DNA from: Liolophura sinensis
Lineage: Eukaryota > Mollusca > Polyplacophora > Chitonida > Chitonidae
Length of the DNA stretch: 64,000 nucleotides
NCBI RefSeq assembly: GCF_032854445.1
Contig: NW_027017955.1
Location: 434,001-498,000 of the forward strand
Direction of reading: 5' to 3'
Shown here piece by piece: positions 47,513 through 61,000 of this stretch. Position 1 is the stretch's first letter, and each line of letters opens with the position of its first letter. The notes under the pieces were generated by a model that was not told the DNA's origin, did not search any database, and saw only the letters and a list, made by a program, of their open reading frames with translations. The position numbers and the translations under genes were made by a program.

Positions 47513-48874
47513 ATGTCATCTATAAACCTTAATTCGAATGTTTTAAATCTAAATACCAGGTCTTCCTCTCAGCCGATTTCAAGCGCTGACAAAAAGAGGA
47601 AATTAGAGGTTTTGTCGGATTCGGCTGATAACGGACAGGACAGCTGGCCGGCCTTTATGGTTCTCTCAACAAAGAGTGAACAAAAGCCGGCCTCCAAAAT
47701 TCATCCATTTGTACTGAAAAGGGCCCTGCAGGGTTCAGCAGGTACATTAAAAAACGTCAAGAAATTACGATCCGGAGACATTCTTATTGAATGTTTCCGG
47801 GAACAACAGTCCATAAATTTATTAGCTTTAAACAAAATAAATGATATTCCTGTGTATACATCCCCCCATAACTCCCTGAACAGCTGTCAGGGAATTATAC
47901 GTGACAGAGATCAGGATATCATTGATCTATCAGAAGAAGAAATCTGCACTGAACTGAAGTCACAAGGTGTTACCAGAGTGAAACGCTTCAATATGAAGAA
48001 ATCTGGTAACATCATTAAACTAAATACATATCTTCTCACCTTCAACAGTAAATCTATTCCGTCATATATTTACATTGGCCCGTATAGGGTTGGTGTGGAC
48101 TTATATATACCTAACCCAACACGTTGTTTCAAGTGTCAAAAGTTTGGCCATGGCAAGGGCCAGTGTAAAAATAAACTGATTTGTTTCCGGTGCGGCAGCG
48201 GGGGCCATGATGGTTTCGACTGCAGCAGCACAGCAAAGTGCTGCAATTGTGGTGGAGATCACATGGCCTCCTCTAGGGACTGCCCACTTTTTGTAAAAGA
48301 AAAACAAATAATCACAATAAAGACTAAAAACAATATATCATATCAGGAGGCCCGGAAATTGGTCTCCCCTCCTAACATTTCACTGCAGACTTCATTTGCC
48401 AGTGCGGTCAAGCGAGTAGCATCTGTTGCTACTCAAACATCAATGACTTGGCCCATTGGAAACCAGAAACCATGTCTTATTTCTGTTGAACCTACTGTTC
48501 GACCTGCTTTTAATACGTCCTCAACCCAGACTGCCTCAATACAACAGATCAAACCAGCCAATAACACTGACCAACCCGATATTCCTAAACCTAGTCAACC
48601 TAAAAACAAAAATGTGTCCGAAAATAAACCTCAAAATAAAAACAATAAACCTAGTAAACCCAGTGGCCCAACAGAGCGTCCCTCTAAGGCCACTGGGGAC
48701 CCTGTCCAAACTTATAATAAATTTGGACCGTTGGAGGACGTTGGTTTTTCAACATCAGATGCGGATGTGATGGATACATCACCCGCACCAGGGAGATCTA
48801 ACAGCCGATCTCCCAGGATGGGTCGTCCACGGTCCAAACATAAAGAAAAATCTCCTATACGTCTCCCTCCGTAA
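47513..48874 (+). CDS. LINE-B1 ORF1, intact, U3
   Basis: Protein identical to U1 and U2; TAATG junction at 48872-48876. Confidence 0.85.
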   Translation: MSSINLNSNVLNLNTRSSSQPISSADKKRKLEVLSDSADNGQDSWPAFMVLSTKSEQKPASKIHPFVLKRALQGSAGTLKNVKKLRSGDILIECFREQQSINLLALNKINDIPVYTSPHNSLNSCQGIIRDRDQDIIDLSEEEICTELKSQGVTRVKRFNMKKSGNIIKLNTYLLTFNSKSIPSYIYIGPYRVGVDLYIPNPTRCFKCQKFGHGKGQCKNKLICFRCGSGGHDGFDCSSTAKCCNCGGDHMASSRDCPLFVKEKQIITIKTKNNISYQEARKLVSPPNISLQTSFASAVKRVASVATQTSMTWPIGNQKPCLISVEPTVRPAFNTSSTQTASIQQIKPANNTDQPDIPKPSQPKNKNVSENKPQNKNNKPSKPSGPTERPSKATGDPVQTYNKFGPLEDVGFSTSDADVMDTSPAPGRSNSRSPRMGRPRSKHKEKSPIRLPP

Positions 48875-49254
48875 TGGCGATATACGACAAAATTATACAG
48901 TGGAATTGTCGAGGCCTTAAGGTCAATTTTATTGAAATAACACAGCTTGTTCAATCATTAAATCCTATAGCCCTGTGTCTTCAGGAAACTCATTTGAAAA
49001 CATCTGACAAAGATAAAATAACTCTTAAAAATTACTCATTATACAGTACGTACTCTAATGAAGAAGATCGAGCTGCAGGCGGCACCTCTATCTTCGTCAA
49101 TAACAATGTTATTCACAGCCCTGTTGCTCTGGATACAGAGCTTCAGGCTGTGGCCGTTCGTGTTTCATTATGTGAAACAATCACATTATGTTCAGTGTAT
49201 ATTCCCCCGAACATTTCTTTGTCAGCTTTGCAGTTACATAATTTAAAAGAATGA
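48874..49254 (+). pseudogene. LINE-B1 ORF2 N-terminus, truncated, U3
   Basis: Same endonuclease start and same truncation point as U1 and U2. Confidence 0.85.
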
Positions 49255-51270
49255 ATGAATGAATGATTATGGCTTAACGCCACATCGGCAATATTTCAGC
49301 CATACCGTGGCGAGAACAAGGTGAAAGCAAGAGACAATTAGGGTTTTCGATATGACAATATGAACACCAAAAGTAAAACAAAAAGTACAGACGTGATTAA
49401 AATCGAATAAAAGAAAAATAAGATTTAAAACTCGAAAACCAGGGTTAGAGTACATGTATAAATATATATAACTGTTTATCTATAGATATCCATGACAATT
49501 AAAATTTATATTTTATGATATAGGCCAATGGCCTTCAAACAATTTATGACAACATCGCCAGCGATGCTGTCAAACAAATCATATATAGAGTGGACTGTGT
49601 AGAATCTCTGCCGAACATGGGCAAAGTCTACACAGTCAACCAGAATATGTTTGATGCCATATTGAGCATCACATCCAACACACTCGGGAGCACTGCTCCC
49701 ATCCAAGATGAAATTGTGTGTCAGATGAGAATGTCCAATACGGCATCTGGTTAAAACGACTTGGTCTCTACGAGACATATCAAATGTATATGAATTATAG
49801 CCAATGACCGGATGAATGGCATGCAGTTTATTATGGACCTGCAAGTTCCATTCACCCTGCCAAAGGCCACGAATATATTTAAGAATATTGGACTTCATGT
49901 CAGTATAAGGGATTTTTATCTTAGATATGGGTTTATTTAGGGCAGCTTTCGCCTCCCTGTCTGCGACTGTGTTTCCATGGATACCAATATGACTTGGTAT
50001 CCAGCAGAATATAATATCTTTACCTCTTCTAATTAATTTCCTATGTATAGCTAAAATTTGAAGGATCAAGGGATTTTTAAATTTATTGTTCTGTATTGCC
50101 AATAGGCAAGACAACGAGTCAGTGCATATCATTGCCCTCTGGGCACACCCAGAAGAAACATATGATAAGGCCAGGAGTATACCTCTGGCCTCGGCAGAGA
50201 ATATTGAAGAAGAGGATGGAAGACGAAAGGAAGAGACTCGCTGCTCCATGACAGCCGCAGTCGCAACCCTGTCCCCATCCTTCAACCCGTCAGTATATAT
50301 AAATTTATAATCCATATAATTAGCTTTAATTTCAGCAAAACCTTGCTGAATTATAAGAGAATTTATATTCGATTTATTATATTTACGTAGATCAAATATT
50401 AGTTTAGGTTGTGGGAGAAGCCATGGAGGAGACTCCGGAAAAGACACCGGAGCTATATCCTCCAGCTTGATGTTAGCTCCCACAGTATGGTCCCGTATAC
50501 GAAGACCGAACGAAGGGATCTTGATAGGACATTTAGTATATTTGTCTACATACAATGGATTGAAAACACAGTCGTAGGCAGGGTTTGTTGGATGTGGTTT
50601 AAGCTTTGTAGCATATTGAAGGCTAAGTTTTATACGTCGGTTATATAAAGAAGGCTCATTTGCCTCCACGTATAAACGTTCTACTGGTGAGGTTCTAAAA
50701 GCACCAAGGCTGAGCCTCAAACCTTGGTGATGAACAGGATCCAACATTTTAATGTACGAATTCCTAGCGGAACCGTAAATGATGGATCCATAGTCCAATT
50801 TAGACCTCACCAGAGAACGATATAAATTAAGTAAAACTGATCGGTCAGCACCCCAATCGGTGCTAGACACGACCTTAATTATATCGAGAGCCTTTGTACA
50901 TTTAGCTTTAAGCATTTTTATATGAGGTGTAATTGATATTCGATTTTTTGTCAAAAATAAAACCCCTAAAAATTTATTTTCTCCAACAATTTTCACTGGT
51001 TTACCAAAAAAATTAAGTTCAGGGTCTAGAGGGAATTTCCGTTGATTACAAAAATGCATACCGACGGTTTTAGATGCGGAAAATCTAAAACTATTGGCAA
51101 CTGCCCATTTCTCGATCTTATTGAGACAAAGCTGCAGCTGCCGCTCGATGTTATTCATATTTTAAGCACGGTAGCATATCAGGAAATCATCTACATATAA
51201 AAAAAACCTCTGTGCCAGATGTCAATGTTATAGCCAAACTAAACTATCAGGCAAAAGAAAGGTGTCACCG
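49249..51270 (-). mobile_element. LINE-B 3' half at the U3/U4 junction (undeleted form)
   Basis: The longest LINE-B 3' half inside the array. It keeps the ~218 bp lost at the U1/U2 and U2/U3 junctions. The far end still shows the RT catalytic motif YVDDF near 51190, in a frame broken by an A-run and a TAA. Confidence 0.85.
49506..51158 (-). pseudogene. LINE-B ORF2 C-terminal 550 codons, U3/U4 junction
   Basis: Open from MNNIERQLQLCLNKIEKW just after the YVDDF region, through SKTV...KFLGVLF (RT palm/thumb), thumb, RNase H and zinc motif to GLYHKI. It is the best copy for reading the LINE-B C-terminus. A TAA two codons before the first M (consensus probably K) separates it from the RT core. 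Variants CPIKIPS, DHTVG and LTRCRIGHS differ from the other internal copies. Confidence 0.85.
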
Positions 51271-51517
51271 TATTTTTTTTCATAAAAAAAAGTAAAAGCG
51301 CGGTTCCGGGTTTGACTCTAAGCAGGACTTAGTGTATGAATGCATAGTTTCCTCTACCAGAACGCATCGTCACCAACGCAGCAACTGGAATTGTGAAATT
51401 GCGACCACATGCAAAACGTCCTTTTGAGGCATGGCTCGTGATGCACGTGCGGTAATGTTGCATAAATACTCTTGCTCGAAAGAGAAGACATTCAGTGACC
51501 GAAAAAACACCAACAGT

Positions 51518-51802
51518 ATGCCAAGACTTACGCAAGCGCAACGAGACCAGGCCATCGGTATGTCCACCATGGCAGTCTCGCAACGTCACATTGCAAGAAC
51601 GTTCAACTGCAGCCAAACCACCATCAGGAGGTTGTTGATACGCTATCAGCAGACAGGCCAGACCCAAGACAGACCAAGATCGGGAAGACCGAGGCTGAAG
51701 ATCGCTACATCCGGCAGATCCACCTCCGAAACGTCAACAGCGGCGACGGCACTAGGCCATGTCATCAGCCCCAGAACAACACTGTGTCGTCTTCGTTCAA
51801 CT
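51518..51802 (+). pseudogene. Tc1-like transposase N-terminus, U4
   Basis: CGA at codon 9 and the 17-bp deletion, as in U2 and U3; open 51431-51850. Confidence 0.75.
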
Positions 51803-52589
51803 CCCCCGTGGGGTTTCCGGGGTGATAAAAATAGGACGTCAGTCCTCTAGGCAAGCTTGTCGTAAAAGTCGACTAACCTAGAGCTCTCCTGTGTGAGCCC
51901 GGTGAATATAATAGGCTCACATCTTCCCGGTTGTGTGAGAGGCAACTGGGGAGCGACCTGTTTGCCTTGGGTTGCGACCCGTGATCAACGAGGACGGGAT
52001 CCTGGTGGCTGAGGGCGTGTTGGTCTTGCGAGATCCTCACGCCCAACACGTCACTTTGGGCCTTACTTGGGGAGAGACGGGAGGTCGGATGGGCCCGATC
52101 CGATCAATCGGCTTGGTCACGCCTTTCCTCTGCGTGGCCCCAAAATTTCTCCATAACACCACTCAGTAAAGAATAAATGTTATTTCTGAAATTTTGTTTG
52201 CGGTACTACGTTTTCAGGCGGTGGCTCATGGACCAATCGAGTAGTATGTGTCTGATGTGTGACCTTATTAGCCTAATGGGGTTTGCTTATGGACGTGGAG
52301 TCCTTGGTGCGTTTCCTGGTGGGTAACCCCAGGTTCAGGCATCGCCCTTGTTGGCACTCCGTGGGTGGGGTGGGGAACACGTGGGGTGAATTCGTATTAT
52401 ATATTGATTATGTCTATCCTAACCCTTCCAAACCAAATGTATCTAACAAATAAAATAACCAGGTCTTCCTCTCATCCGACTTCGTCGAATGCTGACAAAA
52501 AGAGGGAGTTAGAGGTTTTGTCAGGCTGCCTTGATAATGCGCAGGATACATGGCCGCCTTTCATCGTTCTCTCAACAAGGAGTGAACAG
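51803..52589 (+). mobile_element. LINE-B2 5' end with ORF1 start, U4
   Basis: Keeps TTGCG near 51971 like U1. ORF1 fragment 52410-52598 has DKKRELEVLS in place of DKKRKLEVLS. Confidence 0.8.
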
Positions 52590-52781
52590 AATGAATGAAT
52601 GATTATGGCTTAACGCCACATCGGCAATATTTCAGCCATATCGTGGCGAGAACAAGGTCAAAAAGTGAGATGGTTAAGGTTTTCGATATAATAATATGAA
52701 CACCAAAAGTAAAACAAAAAGTACAGACATGTTTAAAATAGTATGAAAGAAAAATAAGAGTTAAAACTCGAAAACCAGGGG
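52590..52781 (-). mobile_element. LINE-B 3' UTR stub, U4
   Basis: Counterpart of 5091-5282. Confidence 0.8.
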
Positions 52782-52797
52782 TTGTGCCCAGAGGGCA

Positions 52798-53433
52798 ATG
52801 ATATGCACTGACTCGTTGTCTTGCTTATTGGCAATACAGAACAATAAATTTAAAAATCCCTTGATCCTTCAAATTTTAGCTATACAGGAATTAATTAGGA
52901 AGCTAATTAGAAGAGGTAAAGATATTATATTCTGCTGGATACCAAGTCATATTGGTATCCATGGAAACACAGTCGCAGACAGGGAGGCGAAAGCTGCCCT
53001 AAATAAACCCATATCTAAGATAAAAATCCCTTATACTGACATGAAGTCCAATATTCTTAAATATATTCGTGGCCTTTGGCAGGGTGAATGGAACTTGCAG
53101 GTCCATAATAAACTGCATGTTATTCATCCGGTCATTGGCTATAATTCATATACACTTGATATGTCTCGTAGAGACCAAGTCGTTTTAACCAGATGCCATA
53201 TTGGGCATTCTCGTCTAACGCACAATTTCATACTAGATGGGAGCAGTGCTCCCGAGTGTGTTGGATGTGATGCTCAATATGGCATCAAACATATCTTGGT
53301 TGACTGTGTCGACTTTGCCCATGTTGGGCAAAGATTCTACACAGTCAACTCTATATATGATTTATTTGACAGCATCGCTGGCGATGTTGTCATAAATTAT
53401 TTGAAGGCCCTTGGCCTATATCATAAAATATAA
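52798..53433 (+). pseudogene. LINE-B2 RNase H/C-terminal fragment with full C-terminus, U4
   Basis: FAHVGQRF as in U1, but the end reads LGLYHKI with the normal stop, so two codons longer than in U1-U3. Confidence 0.85.
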
Positions 53434-53687
53434 AATTTAATTGTCACAAATATCTATAGATAAACAGTTATATACATATAGATTGATTTACACATATACT
53501 ATAACCCTGGTTTTCGAGTTTTAACTCTTATTTTTCTTTTATACGATTTTTAACAGGTCTACTTTTTGTTTTACTTTTGATGTTTATATTATCATATCGA
53601 AAACCTTAACCGTCTCGCGTTTTCACCTTGTTCTCGCCACGATATGGCTGAAATATTGCCAATGTGGGGTTACGCCATATTCATTCT

Positions 53688-54074
53688 AGGTCAGTCGCCT
53701 TTCACGACAAGATTATCTGCAGAGTCTATCGGAGCTGGGGCTTAACATATTTCCACTACACACTGCAAGTAGCTTGGGCCGTGGAAGGCCTAGTCGTGGA
53801 AGCAAATGAAAACTGCGGGCCTGTATTCCAACAAATCCGACCAGGGTGTGGGGACCACCAGGTCCTGAGGAAGGATCTACTTTCCCTATCCCCCTGCGTG
53901 CGGTCCAAATAAATGCATTTATTGCGTCAGGTAGAAACCTCAATCCACCAAATCCAGGTCTAACCTGACGCGTTTGACCATAGCAATGGAGATGAACCAC
54001 GCGAGGTGCATACGGCACGCTCTTTCGTGACCCACCACTTCTGCTAGGTCACGTGACCACAAGTTACTGCCCCT
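53688..54074. other. Unassigned spacer, U4
   Basis: Counterpart of 21950-22336, same inverted repeat. Confidence 0.4.
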
Positions 54075-54645
54075 CCCCCCGTGGGATCTCCGGGGTCATA
54101 AGAGTAGGACCCCAGTTCTCTAGGCAAGACTGTCGTACGAGGCGACTAGCTTAGAGTGTGGTTCTGGTGAATAGAATAATTTCACAGCCTCCCTGGGCTT
54201 GTCGTACAAAGTGAATAAAAGGGTCAACCTGTTTGCCGTGGGTTGCGACCCGTGATTGGGGAGGACGGGATTCTGGTGCCTGAGGGCGGGTTGGCCTTGC
54301 GAGATCCTCACGTATAACAGTCTACTTCGGTCCTTACTTCTGCAAAGACGGCCGGTCGGAGGGCCCGTTCCGAGGTCACGCCAGTCCGGATGTCCGGGCA
54401 TCAACCTTCATATATCTCGATTTCGTATAAATTGACTACTTTCCGTGTTGGACGTTTTTAGTGAGATGTTGGGATGTCTGGACGGTGGTTGCGGGGTCAA
54501 TCGACTTGGCCGTTTATAGTTTATTAGCCTGGCGGAGTATGAGCGAAGAATCCACCTTACCGAGGATGGCGTAGAACTCTCTGCTGCTTACCCGCAGGAG
54601 GCGTTCCATCGTATATGTAATGGCACTCCGTTGCTGGTTAAGGTG
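54075..54645 (+). mobile_element. LINE-B3 5' end, U4
   Basis: U1-like (GTGATTGGGG); private GGTGGTTAAGG at the junction with the minus LINE-B fragment. Confidence 0.65.
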
Positions 54646-56465
54646 GTTAAGGTTTTCGAAATGATGGCGAGAACATGAAAAATAAAACAAAAAGTACAGA
54701 CATGTTTAAAATCAGATAAGAAAAAACCAAACAAGTTAAAACTCCAAAACCAGTATATTTAAAAAGTACTATATCTGGAAAGCTATATGTATGTACCATT
54801 TTATCCATAAATATTAACACATAAACAAATTTATATTTTATGATATAGGCCAATGGTCTTCAAATATTTTATGACAACATCGCCAGCGATCATATATAGA
54901 GTTGACTGTATAGAATCTTTGCCGAACATGAGCAAAGTCAACCAGGGTATGTTTGATGCCGTATTCTGCATCACATCCAATATACTCGGGAGCACTGCTC
55001 CCATCTAGGATGAAATTGTGTGTCAGATGAGAATGCCCAATACGACACCTCGTTAAAACTACTTGGTCTCTGCGAGACATTTGACGGTCTGCCAGTAACC
55101 TGCGGATGGTCGTGGGTTTCCCCCGTGCTGTGAGCGGTTTCCACCCACCATAATGCTGGCCGCCGTCGTACAAGTGAAATATTCTTGAGTACGGCGTAAA
55201 ACAACAATCAAATCAAAAAAAAAAAAAACAGACATTTTACAATTATAGGCATTGTAGCCAATGACAGGGTGAATAGCATGCAGTTTATTGTGGATCTGCA
55301 AGACCCACCCGCCCTGCCAAAGGCGACAAATACATTTAAGAATATTAGACTTTGTCAGTATACGGTGTTTTAACCAGAGATACAGGTTTATACTGGGCAG
55401 CTTTCGCTTCCCTGTCCACGACTGTGTTTCTATGGATACCAGTGCGACTTGGTATCCAACAGAATATAATATCTTTACCTTTTTTAAATTAGTTTTCTAT
55501 GTTTGCCTATTATCTTAAGTATCAATGGATTTTTAAATCATTATTCTGAATTGCCAAAAGGCAGGACTGGGAGTCGCTGCATATCACTGCCCTCTGGGCA
55601 TGCCCCGAGGAAACATATGATAAGGCCAGGAGTATAGCCCTGGCCTCTGCAGAAAAGGTAGAAAATGAAGGTGGCAGACGAAGAGAAGTGACCCGCTGAT
55701 CTAAGACAGCCGCAACCGCAACCCTGTCCCCATCCTTTGACCCGTCAGTATATATATATATATATATTTATAGTCTATATAATCAGCCTTCATGTTAGCA
55801 AAACTTTGCTCAATAATAAGAGGATTTGTACTTGATTTATTATATTTACGTAGATCAAATATTAGTTCAGGGTGTGGAAGAAGCCAGGGAGGAGACTCCG
55901 GAAAAGACACTGGAGCTATATCCTCTTGCTCCATGTTAGCTCTCACAATATGGTCCCGTATACGCAGATCAAACGGAGGGATCTTGTCAGGACATTTATT
56001 AAATTTATCTACATATGATGGATTAAAAACACAGCTTAAAGCTCATCCAACAAACCCTGCCTACGAGTTAGTAGCATATTGAAGGCTAAGTTTTATACGT
56101 CGGTTATATAAAGAAGGCTCATTTTCCTCCACTTATAAACTCTCCACACGGGGATGTTCTAAAAGCACCAAGGCTGAACCTCAAACCTTGGTGATGAACA
56201 GGATCCAACATTTTAATATACGACTTCCTAGCGGAACCGTAAAAGATGGATCCATAGTCCAATTTAGACCTCACCAGAGAGCGATATAAGTTAGGTAAAA
56301 CTGATCGGTCAGCACCCCAATCGATGCTTGACACGACCATAATTATATCGAGAGCCTTTGTACATTTAGCTTGAAACATTTTCATATGAGGTATAAAAGA
56401 TAGCTTGCTATCAAATATTAGACGTAAAAATCTTCTTTGTCCAACAATTTTAACCTGTTTTACGT
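54646..56465 (-). mobile_element. LINE-B 3' half next to B3, U4
   Basis: (AT)9 form near 55749, which breaks the RNase H frame as in U1. Pieces at 54838-55173, 55701-55946 and 56119-56385. Confidence 0.8.
55083..55229 (+). mobile_element. SINE, U4
   Basis: U1-like, with GTACGGCG in the tail. Confidence 0.75.
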
Positions 56466-56728
56466 GGTCATTGTGGAGATTCTGTATTATCCGTATTGTG
56501 AAGCTTTGGGACTAGGCATGTTCACACTATGGGAACAGCTACAGTATATAGCACATAGAACCCGAGCAATAGCCAGTACATATACACCGAAGCGTGAGTC
56601 CGGGGGTCAGTATAACCCGGTCAAACCAGTTTCTCGGCGACAAGTCCGCCTGCATGCGCACGGACTTTTAGTGTTCAACCACTGTGCCAGGTGCCTCTAA
56701 ACAACACTTCTGTCACTCTTCTGAAATA

Positions 56729-57541
56729 ATGGATCAGTTACAGATTATCATGGACAGGCTTGGTAAGTTAGATTCTATGGTGACAAGTGAAACACTGGAA
56801 AAAAAACTACAAAACACTGAAGCAAAAATAGTTACAAAGTTGACAAACCTAATTGAGCAGCAGGAAGCCAGAATCTTTACTTTAGAAAAAGAAAATGATA
56901 CCCTTCGGGCAGACATGCATGAATTAAGATTACAACACGAACAAGATCAAGAAGAACTGGCCAGGGTAAACAGAGATATGCGAAACTTAGAAGACAGGCA
57001 GAACGATTTGGAACAATACTCCCCTAAACAAAGTATACGGATTTACGGTGTAGATGGGGATACAGCCACAGAAACAACTGACGAATGTTCCGAGAAAGTC
57101 GTTGACATCTTAACATCCAAACTAAAGCTGTCACTGACGTCTAGCGACATAAGTATAGCGCAGAGATTGAGACCGAAAAGACCTGACTTAAACACAGAAC
57201 CAAGGGGTGTAATAGTAAAGTTCATATCACGACGACTTAAAGTTGAAGCGATAAAAAACAGAAGAGCCTTGAAAGGAGCAAACATTGTGATTAAGGAAGA
57301 CCTAACGCAGAAAAAGCAGGCTATTTTAAAAGCAGCATCTGCACACCCCATGATTCAATCCGCCTGGTCAAGAGATGGCAAAATCTTCACCAAAGACTTC
57401 AACGAGGACGTAAGACAAGTGAAATCTACTGACTGCATAGACACTCTCATCAGTCTATCATCCCATACACCCAGAGTTCAAAGACCACGTGACCAAAGAA
57501 GTGGGAGGCCAATAACCAACTCACCAGCCCCTATCAGCTAG
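56729..57541 (+). CDS. LINE-C ORF1, intact, U4
   Basis: A7 form as in U1; 270 codons with coiled coil, EQYS...IRIYGV and RRM-like domain, protein identical to U1. Confidence 0.75.
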   Translation: MDQLQIIMDRLGKLDSMVTSETLEKKLQNTEAKIVTKLTNLIEQQEARIFTLEKENDTLRADMHELRLQHEQDQEELARVNRDMRNLEDRQNDLEQYSPKQSIRIYGVDGDTATETTDECSEKVVDILTSKLKLSLTSSDISIAQRLRPKRPDLNTEPRGVIVKFISRRLKVEAIKNRRALKGANIVIKEDLTQKKQAILKAASAHPMIQSAWSRDGKIFTKDFNEDVRQVKSTDCIDTLISLSSHTPRVQRPRDQRSGRPITNSPAPIS

Positions 57542-58059
57542 ATAACGATGGCTGCAATGTGAAGGATATATGCTATCTGATAACTCAGTTTGCTCTCGTA
57601 AAGAAAAAATCATCTTAGAATTAATAGAGCATTTTAAGTTAACGAAGTACACAGCTTTAATGTGTCGAAAAAGAAATAGTATGCTCTTCTGCACAATAAT
57701 ATCAGAGATAAATATGATGGGTGCGATCGGCCATAAGATCTGTCAAAACCTATCAGCTTTCCCAATATGTATTTTATTCGCCAGAATCCACCTTGCCTTT
57801 TATATTCCATTCTTGTGTATGATCTTCTATACTCATAAGCTATACCCAAATCACAACAGATCACTATATTTAGGAATTATTCCATGTCAGCTACAATATG
57901 TGAGTGAGTGAGTGAAAGTTTTAACGTCGCTTTCAACAACATTTCAGTTTTATCGCGACAATAAAACGTCAAGTAGTCGATCTACTACGGATAATTCATT
58001 TACTATTCGGTCAAAAAAGGACACCAGAAGTCGCATAACAAACAGACGGTAGTTTAAAA

Positions 58060-61000
58060 TCACAGCTTTCCTGCCATACCAATGGTAGAGAGAAAATCAA
58101 AAATAGTATCACTTTCTACAGAATTGAAAAGTTCTGAAAGAGAGCTCACGTGATAAAAGGAATCTCGTACAGGAGCAAAGTCGCCACAGTCAAGCAATAT
58201 GTGCTTGACTGTGAACCGTTGATCACAAGCAAAGCAATGAGGAGCATCTTCTCCTTTCAACAAATACCCATGCGTAGCACGTGTGTGACCGATACGACAC
58301 CTCCTCAAAATGCAAGAGCGGAGACGATGCCGTGAAAGGGAAGGCGCTGGACCAACAAACTGACGAATATCATGCAGTTTGTTGGTTGTCTGGTCATCCC
58401 ATTGAGCCTGAAACAAGCGCTTGATATAGGAGCAAATAAGTGAACGCAAGTCCGAATATGGAACGTCAGTTTGGGTAGTAACGGAATGCAAAGCCGCCTT
58501 CGCGGCTTCATCTGCAGCAGTATTTCCAGGGATATCCATATGCCCTGGCACCCAACAAAAGACAATGATAAAGTCTTCATTAAGTCGTTTAAACATCTCC
58601 CTGATAGACGGAATGTCTGGATGTACAGGCGAACTAACCCAAATTGCCTGGAGGCAGCAAAGGGAGTCAGAGCAGATGAGAACTCTGCTACCTCCTAGCT
58701 TTGGAATGGACCGAAGTGCGCACAAAATTGCCTTGGTTTCTGCAGTAAATACAGAACAGGAATTTGGAAACCGAGTTGAAATGGTTCTAGGCCCAAGGAC
58801 AGCGGCAGAAGCCACGCCATCATCATTCTTGGAACCGTCAGTGAATATGCGGTGATAAAATGGATACTTTGAACACATATTACTAAACTCCTGCTGGTAT
58901 ACTAAAGGGTTGGTGGAAGAATTCTTCAGGGAGGAGAGCGAGGTATCAACCTGAGGCTCAGGACATAACCACGGTGGATCTTCCTGGATGCGTATGGGGG
59001 TGATAGTATCCAGCCCAAGTCCAGCTGCTTGCACGTGTTCCTGAATGCGGACACCCAGTGGAGGAAAAATGGATGGCTTCTGAGCATATAAGTCTTCAAA
59101 TTCCGGATGGAAGACACAATCAAAGGCCGGGTTGGATGGATTGGCTCTAAGCTTGGTGATATACTGTAAGGATGGTTCAGTTCTTCGAAGCTCCGGGGGA
59201 GGCTCGTTTGCCTCAACATACAGACTCTCCACAGGAGAGGTACGGAAAGCACCTAAGCACAACCGTAGGGCCTGGTGATGTATAGTATTGAGTTTCTTCA
59301 ACTGGGAGCGCGACGGACCTCCATAAACACTGCAGGCATAGTCTAGCTTAGAACGAATCAGTGCTCGATAGAGCTGAAGTAGGGTTTCGTGATCCCCTCC
59401 CCATCGAGCACTAGAGACAACCTTCAAAATATTAAGCGCCTTTAGGCATCTGGCTCTAAGATAATTAATGTGAGATTTAAATGTAAGGTGGTTATCGAAG
59501 ATCACCCCGAGGAATTTTGCCTCCGGCACAACCTTGATGGGAGACCCATCTAAAAATACCTTGGGGTCTTCATGGGGGAAGTACTTCCGACAAAAGTGTA
59601 CACAGTCTTCGACTTGGAGAACTTAAATCCGTTCTCCAGTGCCCAGGCATGGATTTTGTTAAGACAAATCTGCAGCTGTCTCTCAATGGTGTGCATACCT
59701 TTGCCTCGACAAGAGATACCAAGATCGTCCACAAAAAGGGACGCATTCATACTAGGAGATAAAACTCTGGCAAGGCTATTAATCTTACTGCTAAAGAGAG
59801 TAACTGATAAAATGCTGCCTTGAGGAACCCCCTGATCTTGTTCAAAGTAGTCAGATAGGGTAGCCCCAACCCGAACTTGGAAGTGACGATGGTCTAAGAA
59901 TTTACGAATAAAGTCAGGAAGCCGACCTCTAAGTCCAAATCCATGCATATCTTTCAGAATGCCATATTTCCAAGTAGTGTCATATGCTTTTTCCAGATCA
60001 AAAAAGACAGATACGACATGGTCACGATTAACGATACCGTTCTTAATAAAGCATTCTAGACGAACAAGGTGATCAACAGTACTGCGATTCCTTCGAAATC
60101 CACATTGAATGTCGCTTATCAACTCATTAGTCTCCAAAATCCACACCATGCGATCGTTAATCATCCTCTCCATAGTCTTGCATACACAACTGGTTAAGGA
60201 AATAGGACGATAGTTATTTGGATCGGTAGAATCCTTTCCGGGCTTTGGGATGGGGACAATAATAGCGTTTTGCCATGAGGCAGGAAAATTCCCGGAAATC
60301 CAAATGGTATTAAAAATTCCAAGAAGCACCCTCAAACAAGGAAGATTCTGGAAGGTGTCGTAAAAGCTGATAGTGGATATCATCTGGCCCTGGAGTTGAA
60401 TCATGGGCCTTGCTCAGGGATGCGGATAGTTCATGTAGAGAAAATGTAGCATTGTAGGATTCTTCATTTGAGGATGTAAAATCAAGATAACTTGCCTCGG
60501 TCCGTTCCTTGTCACGCTGGAACTGAGGCAAGTAATTATCTGAAGACGAATGGTGCGCAAAAGAAGCGCCCAACCTATTGGCTATGTCAAGTTTTTCTGT
60601 CAAAGAATTATTCCCGTCTTTAAGATGATTGACAGTGACATTGGATCCCTTGCCTTTGCAGTGGATCATATTCCAGACTTTTGACATAGGGGTACGATGA
60701 TTAATCTTAGAAACATAACGTTTCCAAGAGTCACGTTTGGACTGTTTGATAGTCCTACAAGCTTTAGCTCCAGTACGCCTAACATCGTCTAAATTACCGG
60801 GAGATGGTCTACATCGGTACACGCGCTCAGCACGTTTCCTGAAACGCCTAGCTCGTTTACAGTCCTCCGTGAACCACGGTTTCTTAATACAGGGAACCGC
60901 ACAAGATTTCGGGATACATTTGGAGGATACATTTGGAGGCTACATCGATTAGCTGATCCGAGAATAACTGGATAGGATCAACTGCATCAAGAAAAAGGTC

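Larger units (their letters stand above)
35054..50819. repeat. Tandem array unit U3 (15,766 bp)
   Basis: Left half is nearly identical to U2. The right half, from between about 40,820 and 41,970 onward, carries U4-type variants, including the 8-bp insertion GGTAGTTT near 42065. Confidence 0.92.
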
